From: JAIBJN01 sp035461525 | GTDB taxonomy: Bacteria > Actinomycetota > Thermoleophilia > Gaiellales > Gaiellaceae | Assembly (NCBI GenBank): GCA_035461525.1 | Contig: DATHVD010000066.1 | Span: 1 to 12,844 of the forward strand | DNA length: 12,844 nt | Reading direction: 5' to 3' | Shown: in pieces, positions 7,094 through 12,844 of the stretch | How positions within the stretch are numbered: position 1 is the first letter of the stretch | Layout of the letters: each line of letters starts with the position of its first letter | Program-made: the position numbers and the translations under genes | Notes under the pieces: model-generated | Databases searched by the model: none | Seen by the model: only the letters and a program-made list of their open reading frames with translations | Told to the model about the DNA's origin: nothing

Positions 7094-7867
7094 TCAGAGC
7101 ACCTCCACGGAGAGGTCGAGGGACCGCGCCGAGTGCGTGAGCGCGCCGACCGAGATGAAGTCGACGCCGGTCTCGGCCACGGCACGGACCGTGTCGAGCG
7201 TGACCCCGCCCGAGGCCTCGCACTCCGCGTGTCCCCGCGCGAGCGCGACCGCCTCGCGCAGGGCCGGGATCGCCATGTTGTCGAGCAGCAGCCGATCGGC
7301 GCCGGCGGCGAGCGCCTCCCGGACCTGGTCGAGGCTCTCGCACTCGACGTGGACCGGCATTCCGGCCGTCCGGGCCCGCCGGACCGCTTCCGCCACAGAG
7401 CCGACCAGGCGAAGGTGGTTGTCCTTGATGAGCACGCCGTCGTAGAGCCCCTGCCGGTGGTTGAGCCCGCCGCCGCACCGGACCGCCTCCTTCTCGAGCG
7501 CGCGCAGCCCGGGCGTCGTCTTGCGCGTGTCGAGGATGCGGACGCCGGTGCCGGAGACCGCGTCGACATGGCGTCGCGTCAGGGTCGCGATCCCGGACAG
7601 GCGCCCGAGCAGGTTGAGCGCGAGGCGCTCGCCAGCCAGGACGGCCCGCGCCGGGCCCGTCACCCGCGCGACGGGACCGGGCTCGCACGGGCTGCCGTCG
7701 CCCACGAGCGGCTCGAGCTCCGCCCCGAGGTGCGCGAACACCCCGCCCGCGACGCGGAGGCCGCACACGATCCCCGGCTCCCGCAGCAGGACGCGTGCTC
7801 CAGAGATCGCGTGCTCGTCCACGACCGCCGAGCTCGTGGCGTCCCCGCCACCCACGTCCTCCGCCAC
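7094..7867 (-). CDS. nadC: Quinolinate phosphoribosyltransferase (decarboxylating)
   Basis: Makes nicotinate mononucleotide from quinolinate and PRPP in de novo NAD synthesis. From the GTG at 7867 (257 residues) the hallmarks are: ERLALNLLGRLSGIAT (80-95), DTRKTTPGLRALEKEAV (113-129), GGGLNHR (132-138), LIKDNH (146-151), VECESLDQ (174-181), LLLDN (193-197), ASGG (218-221) and GALTHS (241-246). These include the Arg/Lys/His residues that bind quinolinate. NadC proteins are usually about 280 residues, and the frame upstream continues with a helix-like TPADVERW that should belong to the protein, yet no ATG, GTG or TTG exists there before an in-frame stop; a CTG lies at 7918. The true start may therefore be unusual. 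No nadA or nadB is adjacent. It lies 34 bases behind the small ABM-like gene. Confidence 0.93.
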   Translation of the reverse strand: MAEDVGGGDATSSAVVDEHAISGARVLLREPGIVCGLRVAGGVFAHLGAELEPLVGDGSPCEPGPVARVTGPARAVLAGERLALNLLGRLSGIATLTRRHVDAVSGTGVRILDTRKTTPGLRALEKEAVRCGGGLNHRQGLYDGVLIKDNHLRLVGSVAEAVRRARTAGMPVHVECESLDQVREALAAGADRLLLDNMAIPALREAVALARGHAECEASGGVTLDTVRAVAETGVDFISVGALTHSARSLDLSVEVL

Positions 7868-7901
7868 CCAGCGCTCGACGTCGGCGGGGGTGAACGGCGC
7901 G

Positions 7902-8219
7902 TCAGCCGGCCGAGACAGAGAAGGCGATCCCGTCCGTGTGGATGACGTCGTAGAGCTCGAAGCTCGTCATGAGCGCGCCGACGTTCTCGGCGATCTCGTC
8001 CCGCAGCGGGCCGCCCTTCTCGTTGCCCGCGTCGGCCGCTTCCTTCGTCGTCCAGAAGGTGATCCCGATCGCGCGGTCGTGCTCGCGATCGTGCAGGGCG
8101 AGCCAGCCGCGAAACCCGGTCGCGTCGCGCAGCCACGGAAGGGTCGTCTCGGTGAAGAGGCGGACTCCCTCCTCGATCTGCTCGGGCCCGCCCTCGAACG
8201 TCGTCACGCGCGTGACCAT
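7902..8219 (-). CDS. Small ABM-like dimeric alpha/beta-barrel protein
   Basis: A 105-residue protein with the beta-alpha-beta pattern of the antibiotic-biosynthesis-monooxygenase (ABM) fold: strand MVTRVTTFEG, helix EQIEEGVRLFTETTLPWL, strand GFRGWLALHDREHDRAIGITFW, helix KEAADAGNEKGGPLRDEIAENV, and a last strand SFELYDVIH. Members are often cofactor-free oxygenases, heme-degrading enzymes or stress proteins of unknown role; no specific function can be read here. The ATG at 8219 has no ribosome site (upstream CCGTTCCTTCCC), while a TAGACT at 8232-8237 suggests a leaderless or near-leaderless transcript. It precedes nadC on the same strand and likely forms a two-gene operon with it. Confidence 0.75.
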   Translation of the reverse strand: MVTRVTTFEGGPEQIEEGVRLFTETTLPWLRDATGFRGWLALHDREHDRAIGITFWTTKEAADAGNEKGGPLRDEIAENVGALMTSFELYDVIHTDGIAFSVSAG

Positions 8220-8231
8220 GGGAAGGAACGG

Positions 8232-8237
8232 AGTCTA
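8232..8237 (-). promoter_or_regulatory. Candidate -10 box for the ABM-like gene and nadC
   Basis: TAGACT on the minus strand fits TAnnnT and lies 12 bases before the ATG at 8219, so transcription would start only a few bases before the codon. No good -35 is seen. It lies directly after the hairpin at 8250-8298, where a new transcript would be expected. Confidence 0.35.
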
Positions 8238-8249
8238 ATCGGCATCCAC

Positions 8250-8298
8250 GGTCGGGAGCACGGATCATCGAGCAGACCGGCGATGAGCGCTCCCGATC
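8250..8298 (-). terminator. Large two-part hairpin after the flavoprotein gene
   Basis: GGTCGGGAGC (8250-8259) pairs with GCTCCCGATC (8289-8298) over 10 bp with one G-T. Inside it TCATCG (8265-8270) pairs with CGATGA (8281-8286) around a 10-base loop. It begins immediately after the TGA of the flavoprotein (8299-8301). No T-run follows. Best reading: a terminator ending the flavoprotein transcript. Confidence 0.6.
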
Positions 8299-9447
8299 TC
8301 AGGCCCCGAACCAGCGCTCCAGGCGCTCGGTCTCGAAGGCCGCCTTCTCGGCCGCGTGAGCCGCGCTCGGCCCGCTGATCGTGACGACCGGCTCGGGCTC
8401 GGCGTACCAGTGGCCCTCGACGAGGGCCGCCGAGCCGGCCCCGAGCTCGACCGGACAGAAGCCGCTGCCGTCGAACGGCGCCGGCGGCTCCTCGCCGCGG
8501 AGCTCGGCCGCGATCGCCCGCGCCACACGGGTGCCCTGGAGCTCCGCCATCACGCCCGCCTTCGGGAGCGGCAGGCCGTTCGGGAGCGGGATGAGGGTGA
8601 CGTCCCCCACCGCGTAGACGCCCTCGTGCGCGGTCGCGAGCGTTCCAGCGTCCACGGCGATCCATCCGTGCCCCGCGGTGAGCCCGCTGTCTGCGACGAC
8701 GGCCGGAGGCCGGTGGGGTGGGATCCCGATCAGCAGGTCGAAGGGCAGCTCGCCGCCGGCGAGCACGACGCGGCCGGGCTCCACGCGCTCGGTCTTGGCG
8801 CCGACGCGGAAGGAGATGCCGCGCTCGGCGAGCTGGTGCTCCATCCACTCCGAGCCTTCGCGACCGGCGTTCGGCATGAGCATCGGCTGCAGCGTCGCAA
8901 CGGAGAGCTCCGTCCGCTCCCGCAGGCCGTGGGCGAGGAGATGCTCGTGAAGATGGAGGATGCACTCGTACGGCGCGGGCGGGCACGGGTAGGGAGCGCC
9001 TGCGACGAGGACGACGATCCGGCCGCCGCCGAAGGCCCTGAGCGCGTCGGCTGCGGCCGGGACGCCGGCGAAGCTCCACACGTCGTGCCCGTGCTCCGGA
9101 AGCCCGGGGACGAGCTCGGGCCGGGAGACCGCGCCGAGCGCCACCACGAGGCGGTCGCCGTCGAGCCGACCCTCGGACGTCTCCGCGCCCCGTCCGGAGG
9201 CGTCGATCGCGCTGATCTCCGTCTGGACGAACTCGACGCGATGCCGCGCGAGCAGCGCCCGTGCCCGGCTGCCGTCGGCGACGGTACCGTGACCCACCAG
9301 CTCCCACAGCTTACGCAGGCCCATCGCGAACTCGGGCTTGCGGTCGACGAGCACGATCTCGTGGTCGTCGCCGAGGAGTCGGCGCAGCTCCACCGCCGTC
9401 GCGATGCCGCCGAAGCCGCCGCCGAGGATGAGCGTGCGCGCGCTCAC
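8299..9447 (-). CDS. FccB/SQR-like FAD-dependent oxidoreductase
   Basis: A 382-residue flavoprotein of the sulfide:quinone reductase / flavocytochrome c sulfide dehydrogenase type. Visible: FAD-binding LILGGGFGG (6-14), VDRKPEF (34-40), the CPPAPYEC motif (155-162), an IPPHRPPAV segment (242-250), and the second FAD motif GVYAVGD (276-282). Cys155 and Cys331 (GFCPVEL) are 176 residues apart, the same separation I recall for the redox disulfide of flavocytochrome c sulfide dehydrogenase (161/337). The covalent-FAD cysteine near 42 is absent (Met42), and so is the third SQR cysteine near 128. No signal peptide: probably cytoplasmic or on the inner membrane face. Sulfide or polysulfide oxidation is a reasonable guess, not proven. 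The GTG start has no good ribosome site, but its GTGA overlaps the stop of a 38-codon upstream ORF that does. Confidence 0.88.
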   Translation of the reverse strand: MSARTLILGGGFGGIATAVELRRLLGDDHEIVLVDRKPEFAMGLRKLWELVGHGTVADGSRARALLARHRVEFVQTEISAIDASGRGAETSEGRLDGDRLVVALGAVSRPELVPGLPEHGHDVWSFAGVPAAADALRAFGGGRIVVLVAGAPYPCPPAPYECILHLHEHLLAHGLRERTELSVATLQPMLMPNAGREGSEWMEHQLAERGISFRVGAKTERVEPGRVVLAGGELPFDLLIGIPPHRPPAVVADSGLTAGHGWIAVDAGTLATAHEGVYAVGDVTLIPLPNGLPLPKAGVMAELQGTRVARAIAAELRGEEPPAPFDGSGFCPVELGAGSAALVEGHWYAEPEPVVTISGPSAAHAAEKAAFETERLERWFGA

Positions 9448-9560
9448 GCGTCGCCCGTCCCGGCCCCGGATGGGTTCTCCGCCACCCCGCGGCCCGCCCT
9501 GCGAGCCCGTCCCGGGTCGCTGAGCCCGTGGCGTGAACCGAGTGCTCGGAGGGGATTCAT
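9444..9560 (-). CDS. Putative 38-residue leader ORF coupled to the flavoprotein
   Basis: ATG at 9560 is preceded by GAGGAGG (9566-9572 on the minus strand) with a 5-base gap, the best ribosome site in this divergent region. The reading frame ends in a TGA (9444-9446) that overlaps the GTG start of the flavoprotein as GTGA. The peptide begins MNPLRALGSRHGLSDPG and is rich in Arg, Gly and Ala; no domain, membrane helix or stalling motif is evident. The peptide may have no function of its own and may only load ribosomes for the flavoprotein. The alternative is that the overlap is chance and the flavoprotein uses its own weak site. Confidence 0.4.
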   Translation of the reverse strand: MNPLRALGSRHGLSDPGRARRAGRGVAENPSGAGTGDA

Positions 9561-9639
9561 GGTTGCCTCCTCGGGGATCGTCGCGAACGCGGGAGCCTCG
9601 GGACGAGGCAGCCGCGAGCCTGGCGCATCCGCAGACTCC

Positions 9640-9652
9640 ATCGTACGACGAT
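9640..9652. promoter_or_regulatory. Small inverted repeat in divergent promoter region
   Basis: ATCGT-ACG-ACGAT lies 41 bases before the aldo/keto reductase ATG, in the gap shared with the flavoprotein. It could be a regulator half-site pair. The arms are only 5 bp, so chance is possible. Confidence 0.3.
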
Positions 9653-9693
9653 CGGGACCCGGTGCGCGAGGCCGGACTGATAGAAGGAGAGAC

Positions 9694-10668
9694 ATGCAGA
9701 CCCGAAAGCTCGGCGATCTCGAAGTCTCCGCCCTCGGGCTCGGCTGCATGAGCATGAGCTCCGGCTACGGCCCGGCTGCCGACCGGCGGGAGATGATCTC
9801 CCTCATCCGCTCGGCCGTCGAGCGGGGCGTCACCTTCTTCGACACCGCGCAGGTCTACGGACCGTACGCGAACGAGGAGCTCGTCGGCGAGGCGCTCGGG
9901 CCGGTCCGCGACCAGGTCGTGATCGCGACGAAGTTCGGCTTCGCCCTCGAGAACAGGGAGCCGAGCGCCCTCGACAGCCGCCCCGAGACGATCGAGAAGA
10001 GCGTCGAGGGGTCGCTGAAGCGGCTGCGCACCGAGGCGATCGACCTGCTCTACCAGCACCGCGTCGACCCCGACGTCCCGATCGAGGAGGTCGCCGGCAC
10101 GGTCGAGAAGCTCGTCCAGGAGGGGAAGGTCAGGCGCTTCGGCCTCTCCGAGGCGGGCGTCCGGACGATCCGCCGTGCGCACGCCGTCCATCCGGTCGCC
10201 GCGCTTCAGAGCGAATACTCGCTCTGGTGGCGGGAGCCGGAGGACGAGATCCTGCCGACGCTCGAGGAGCTCGGGATCGGCTTCGTGCCGTTCAGCCCGC
10301 TCGGGAGGGGCTTCCTGACCGGGACGATCGACGAGAACACGACCTTCGCGAGCGGCGACTTCCGCAACACGATCCCCCGCTTCGACCCGGAGGCGCGCAG
10401 GGAGAACCGCGGGTTCGTCGAGGTGCTCGGCCGCATCGCCGAGCGGAAGGGCGCGACACCGGCGCAGATCGCGCTCGCCTGGCTGCTCGGACGGAAGCCG
10501 TGGATCGTCCCGATCCCCGGCACGACGAAGTTGCACCGCCTGGAGGAGAACATCGCGGCAGCCGACGTCGAGCTCACGCCGGACGATCTCCGCGAGATCG
10601 AGGACGCAGACCTGACCGCCCGCGGCGCGCGCTACGGCGAGAGCACGCAGCGGATGGTCGACCGCTGA
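9694..10668 (+). CDS. Aldo/keto reductase (AKR13-like)
   Basis: A 324-residue NADPH-dependent (beta/alpha)8-barrel reductase of aldehydes or ketones. The catalytic tetrad is complete: Asp50 and Tyr55 (FFDTAQVYG), Lys80 (IATKFGF) and His122 (LYQHRVD). The cofactor end shows PFSPLGRGFLTG (199-210) and IVPIPGTTKLHRLEEN (271-286). The SEYSLWWRE segment (173-181) and the PDVPIEE after the His are typical of the AKR13/YakC-like group; the natural substrate is unknown. Start chosen at ATG 9694 with AGAAGGAG (9682-9689) 4 bases before it. The frame also runs back to an ATG at 9559 with GGAGGGG before it, which would add 45 low-complexity residues not expected in the family. It diverges from the flavoprotein and converges on the second hydrolase. 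Confidence 0.93.
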   Translation: MQTRKLGDLEVSALGLGCMSMSSGYGPAADRREMISLIRSAVERGVTFFDTAQVYGPYANEELVGEALGPVRDQVVIATKFGFALENREPSALDSRPETIEKSVEGSLKRLRTEAIDLLYQHRVDPDVPIEEVAGTVEKLVQEGKVRRFGLSEAGVRTIRRAHAVHPVAALQSEYSLWWREPEDEILPTLEELGIGFVPFSPLGRGFLTGTIDENTTFASGDFRNTIPRFDPEARRENRGFVEVLGRIAERKGATPAQIALAWLLGRKPWIVPIPGTTKLHRLEENIAAADVELTPDDLREIEDADLTARGARYGESTQRMVDR

Positions 10669-10694
10669 GACATCACGGGGTTCGGTAAAGGGCA

Positions 10695-10739
10695 CGCAGC
10701 CCTCGCCGGCAGCGTCGCCGCGCCGGCCTCAGGGCTGCG
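10695..10739. terminator. Two-part hairpin between convergent genes
   Basis: CGCAGCCCT (10695-10703) pairs with AGGGCTGCG (10731-10739), and inside it GCCGGC (10705-10710) pairs with GCCGGC (10722-10727) around an 11-base loop. It starts 26 bases after the reductase stop and its right arm covers the last codons and stop of the minus-strand hydrolase. A likely bidirectional terminator without T-run. Confidence 0.6.
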
Positions 10740-11721
10740 CGAGACGCGTTCCGGCGAGAAGAGCCGGAGCGGGGTGATCCGCTCCGCGCACGAAGTCGGC
10801 AACCGCCGCCGCGGTCTGCACCGGCTGTCCGAGCCACGGCGCGTGCCCTCCGGGCAGCGCCTGCAGTCGCGCGTCCTGCATCAGCGCGGTCACTGCCTGC
10901 GCGACCACAACGCTCCCGAGCGGCTCGCGCTCGCCCCAGAGCAGCAGCGTGGGCGCGGCGAGCTTGCGAGCCTCGTCGGGTCGGACGCGTGAGCGGCGCC
11001 GCCATCCCGAGCGCGACAGCAGCGCGAGCGGTGAGACGAGCGTGCGCACCTCTGCCCTGTCGGCCGACACGGAGAGCGGGTCGCGTTGGGCCGCGAGGAA
11101 CAGGTCGATCAGAGCCGGATGGGCGGAGAGCGTCTCCCGCTCCCCCATGAACCGGGCGAACTGCAGCACCGACTTCCTGCTCGGCGGAATCCGCGCCAAG
11201 AGATCCCCCAGCCCGGGCGTCGCCATCAGCCGGTACGGCAGCGGGCAGCGGGTTTCCGGCAGGGCCGGCGGGCCGATCAGCACGAGCCGCCGGACCCGCT
11301 CCGGGTGAGCCAGCGCGTAGCGCAATGCGAGCGTCCCGCCCGCCGAGTGGCCGAGCAGCGCGGTGGTGTCCAGCTCGAGCGCGTCGAGCAGACGGTCGAG
11401 CCAGGCGACGGCGGTCTCGTCGTAGCGGCGGCGTGGCAGATCGACCGCGTCGCTGAGCCCCGAGCCCGGACGGTCGGGCGCCAGCGCGCGGATACCCTCC
11501 AGTTCCTCGAGGAACGGCAGGAAGAACCACGCCCCGACTCCCGAGCCGTGGACGAGCACGAGCGGCGGCCCGGCGCCCTTCTCGAGAAGGTGGACCCGAC
11601 CGCCGGCGGGCACCTCGACGCTACGGCTGCGCACCGACGCTCCCGCCAGCGCGCCCTCGTACCGCGTCCGGACGTCGGCGGAATGGTTTCGCTCCGTGCG
11701 CACTCGCTGCCTCCTGCTCAC
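10729..11721 (-). CDS. Alpha/beta-fold hydrolase
   Basis: A 330-residue alpha/beta hydrolase. LVLVHGSGVGAWFF (55-68) is the oxyanion HG region, APDRPGSGLSD (81-91) the following strand and turn, GHSAGG (124-129) the nucleophile elbow with Ser126, and GGHAPWLGQP (291-300) carries the His. At the usual Asp position (WGxxDP) it has WGEREP, so Glu266 is probably the acid, a conservative change seen in some members. The substrate is unknown. Two GTG starts are possible: 11721 (GGAGG 7 bases upstream) and 11703 (AGGAGG at 11710-11715, 6 bases upstream). The second has the better site and loses only six residues before a polar, unconserved N-terminus. The gene appears monocistronic. Confidence 0.88.
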   Translation of the reverse strand: MSRRQRVRTERNHSADVRTRYEGALAGASVRSRSVEVPAGGRVHLLEKGAGPPLVLVHGSGVGAWFFLPFLEELEGIRALAPDRPGSGLSDAVDLPRRRYDETAVAWLDRLLDALELDTTALLGHSAGGTLALRYALAHPERVRRLVLIGPPALPETRCPLPYRLMATPGLGDLLARIPPSRKSVLQFARFMGERETLSAHPALIDLFLAAQRDPLSVSADRAEVRTLVSPLALLSRSGWRRRSRVRPDEARKLAAPTLLLWGEREPLGSVVVAQAVTALMQDARLQALPGGHAPWLGQPVQTAAAVADFVRGADHPAPALLAGTRLAQP

Positions 11722-11859
11722 CGCTCAGCCTCCATCTCGCGTTGCGCTGTCTCCGAGCACCGTAGGGCGGGCGAGCGTGTGCCGCATCGCCGGAATCCGC
11801 CAACGTCGCCTGCTGGGCGCGTGGTCTTTTCTGACCATCCCGCGGCGTAGGACGAGGTG

Positions 11860-11875
11860 TCCGGTTCGAATCGGA
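11860..11875. promoter_or_regulatory. 16-bp near-perfect palindrome centred on TTCGAA
   Basis: TCCGGTTCGAATCGGA is self-complementary except for one G/T pair in each half. It resembles a dimeric regulator operator. It also contains a tRNA T-loop-like string, but flanking bases do not form a T-stem. Confidence 0.4.
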
Positions 11876-11906
11876 TGGGGAGGCTTCGGGGCCCGTAGAT
11901 CGGGGA

Positions 11907-11924
11907 CGACCGCAGAAGCGGTCG
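11907..11924. repeat. 7-bp hairpin with AGAA tetraloop
   Basis: CGACCGC (11907-11913) and GCGGTCG (11918-11924) are exact reverse complements around AGAA, giving a compact stable stem-loop in a region without genes. No T-run follows it. Confidence 0.45.
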
Positions 11925-12053
11925 GGCGGGCGAAGGCGGCGTTGCGGTACTCGGGAGCCGCGTCGTCAGCGGGGCTGGCGGCGCCCTCCCTCCTCGTTCG
12001 GAGATGGGAGCCCCTGCGGACGCTGCCAGGTCGAGTGGAGGCGGGAAAATCGA

Positions 12054-12076
12054 CCCGCGTGTAGGCTGGCCGCGGG
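12054..12076. promoter_or_regulatory. Inverted repeat over a candidate -10 of the methyltransferase
   Basis: CCCGCG (12054-12059) and CGCGGG (12071-12076) flank an 11-base loop that contains TAGGCT (12062-12067), which fits TAnnnT. The repeat ends 8 bases before the ATG at 12085. It could be an operator masking the -10, or a chance GC repeat. Confidence 0.3.
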
Positions 12077-12084
12077 ACGTTCTG

Positions 12085-12844
12085 ATGGCCGACCGTCGGA
12101 CTGAACCGACGCGAGCGTTGCCCCGCGACGTCAGGGCCGCCGTCCGGGCGATGTGGGCGCTCGGCGACTACAACCGCATCGCGACGAAGCTGTACTCCCA
12201 GCTCGGCCGCGACCTCGTCGAGGCGTGCCGGATCGGCCCTGGCCAGCGCGTTCTCGACGTCGGCGCCGGAACGGGCAACGTCGCCATCCGCGCCGCCGAG
12301 CTCGGGGCCACGGTCGTCGCCTCGGACATCACGCTCGAGAACATGGAGGTAGGCGAGCGCGAGGCACGCGGGCGAGGGATCGAGCTGGAATGGGTCGAGG
12401 GCGATGCGCAGGCGTTGCCGTTCGCCGACGCCGAGTTCGACATCGTCACCTCCTCGGCCGGGGCGATGTTCGCGCCCGACCAGGGGGCGGTCGCCGACGA
12501 GCTGCTCCGGGTCTGCAAGCCGGGGGGAACGATCGGGATGGCCAACTTCACGCCGGGCGGCCTGGCCGCCGATTTCTTCGACCTTCTCGGGCCCTACCTG
12601 CCCCCGCCACCTCCTGACTCGTCCTCGCCGCTCACGTGGGGAGACGAGACTCACGTTCTCGCCCTGTTCGGAGATCGAGTCTCCTCGCTCGATGCGAGCG
12701 AGCGCGAGCTGGTCGAGACCATCCCCGGGACGCCGGCCGATTACCGCGACCTCTACAAGAACACCTTCGGTCCCGTCGTCGCGGCTTACGCGAGCGTCGA
12801 GGACGACCCGGAGCGCAGCGCGACTCTCGATCGCGACTTCCTCT
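12085..12844 (+). CDS. Class I SAM-dependent methyltransferase, 3' end cut
   Basis: The frame is open from ATG 12085 to the window end, giving 253 residues without a stop. The SAM-binding motif I is RVLDVGAGTGNVAIRAA (55-71), the acidic residue ending strand 2 is Asp81 (VVASDIT), the DAQALPF segment (107-113) marks strand 3 and FDIVTSS (118-124) strand 4, followed by LLRVCKPGGTIGMANFTP (140-157). This is the UbiE/Coq5-like (Methyltransf_11/25) layout with an N-terminal MWALGDYNRIA helix. The acceptor is unknown; the proline run at 173-177 starts the variable substrate region. An internal in-frame ATG at 12151 would remove 22 residues but also has no ribosome site. The upstream region suggests a short or leaderless transcript. 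Family members are usually only slightly longer, so little is missing. Confidence 0.88.
   Translation, partial: MADRRTEPTRALPRDVRAAVRAMWALGDYNRIATKLYSQLGRDLVEACRIGPGQRVLDVGAGTGNVAIRAAELGATVVASDITLENMEVGEREARGRGIELEWVEGDAQALPFADAEFDIVTSSAGAMFAPDQGAVADELLRVCKPGGTIGMANFTPGGLAADFFDLLGPYLPPPPPDSSSPLTWGDETHVLALFGDRVSSLDASERELVETIPGTPADYRDLYKNTFGPVVAAYASVEDDPERSATLDRDFL

Larger units (their letters stand above)
11722..12084. other. 363-base intergenic region rich in inverted repeats
   Basis: No coding region I can support: the open frames here have arginine-rich, low-complexity translations. It separates a divergent hydrolase and methyltransferase, so two promoters are expected. It holds several inverted repeats: TGGTC/GACCA (11822-11837), a 16-bp near-palindrome centred on TTCGAA (11860-11875), a 7-bp stem with a tetraloop (11907-11924) and CCCGCG/CGCGGG (12054-12076). 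A small RNA gene is possible but not shown. Confidence 0.5.

Noticed and set aside
7660..8268. 202-codon minus-strand frame overlapping nadC and the ABM-like gene
   Set aside because: It is a shifted frame of two genes with clear family signatures.
9448..10695. Minus-strand extension of the flavoprotein frame opposite the aldo/keto reductase
   Set aside because: The FAD-binding motif begins at the GTG at 9447; the upstream part is the mirror of the reductase gene.
11856..11880. tRNA-like GGTTCGAATC string
   Set aside because: The flanking bases do not pair as a T-stem, and no anticodon arm or acceptor stem could be built on either strand.
11696..12064. 122-codon plus-strand open frame in the large gap
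   Set aside because: Arg-rich, unbiased codon use and overlap with the hydrolase start; no ribosome site.
1..12844. CRISPR arrays, insertion sequences, phage or toxin-antitoxin modules
   Set aside because: No tandem spaced repeats, transposase or integrase motifs, or small paired toxin/antitoxin genes were seen.

Overview
The window is uniformly GC-rich, with strong G/C preference at third codon positions and many GTG starts. Together with the gene families present (an LLM-class flavin oxidoreductase, a short DUF6131-like membrane protein, a trehalose-synthase-like GH13 enzyme) this points to an actinobacterium. A deep lineage such as Thermoleophilia is a plausible guess, but nothing here proves it. 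I see no rRNA, no convincing tRNA, no CRISPR array, no transposase and no phage gene. It reads as ordinary chromosomal metabolism in short operons.

Left part (1-4400): the 3' end of a serine beta-lactamase-like hydrolase converges on a two-gene minus-strand operon. That operon is an LLM flavin oxidoreductase followed by a trehalose-synthase-like GH13 glucosidase, joined by a 4-base GTGA stop/start overlap. Divergent from it is a small cupin, which converges through a GC-rich hairpin on a 51-residue two-helix membrane protein. Upstream of that is an orphan coding stretch (about 3755-4215, minus) with no convincing start, possibly a gene remnant.

Middle (4390-7870): an ABC-2 type exporter pair (ATPase plus six-helix permease, 1 base apart) is followed by an alpha/beta hydrolase preceded by a 7-bp inverted repeat. 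This hydrolase converges, with a 2-base gap, on nadC (NAD synthesis).

Right part (7900-12844): nadC lies behind a small dimeric alpha/beta-barrel (ABM-like) gene whose start has no ribosome site and may be leaderless. Upstream of these is an FccB/SQR-like flavoprotein that ends in a large hairpin and so is probably a separate transcript. It keeps the two-cysteine redox pattern of flavocytochrome c sulfide dehydrogenase. It is apparently translated by coupling to a 38-codon ORF that carries the only good ribosome site. An aldo/keto reductase diverges from it and converges through a long hairpin on a second alpha/beta hydrolase. A 363-base gap rich in inverted repeats separates that hydrolase from a SAM-dependent methyltransferase cut by the window end.

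I did not find a coherent new multi-gene system. The best leads are the coupled leader ORF and cysteine pair of the flavoprotein, the missing standard start of nadC, the orphan remnant at 3755-4215, and several well-formed inverted repeats near starts.
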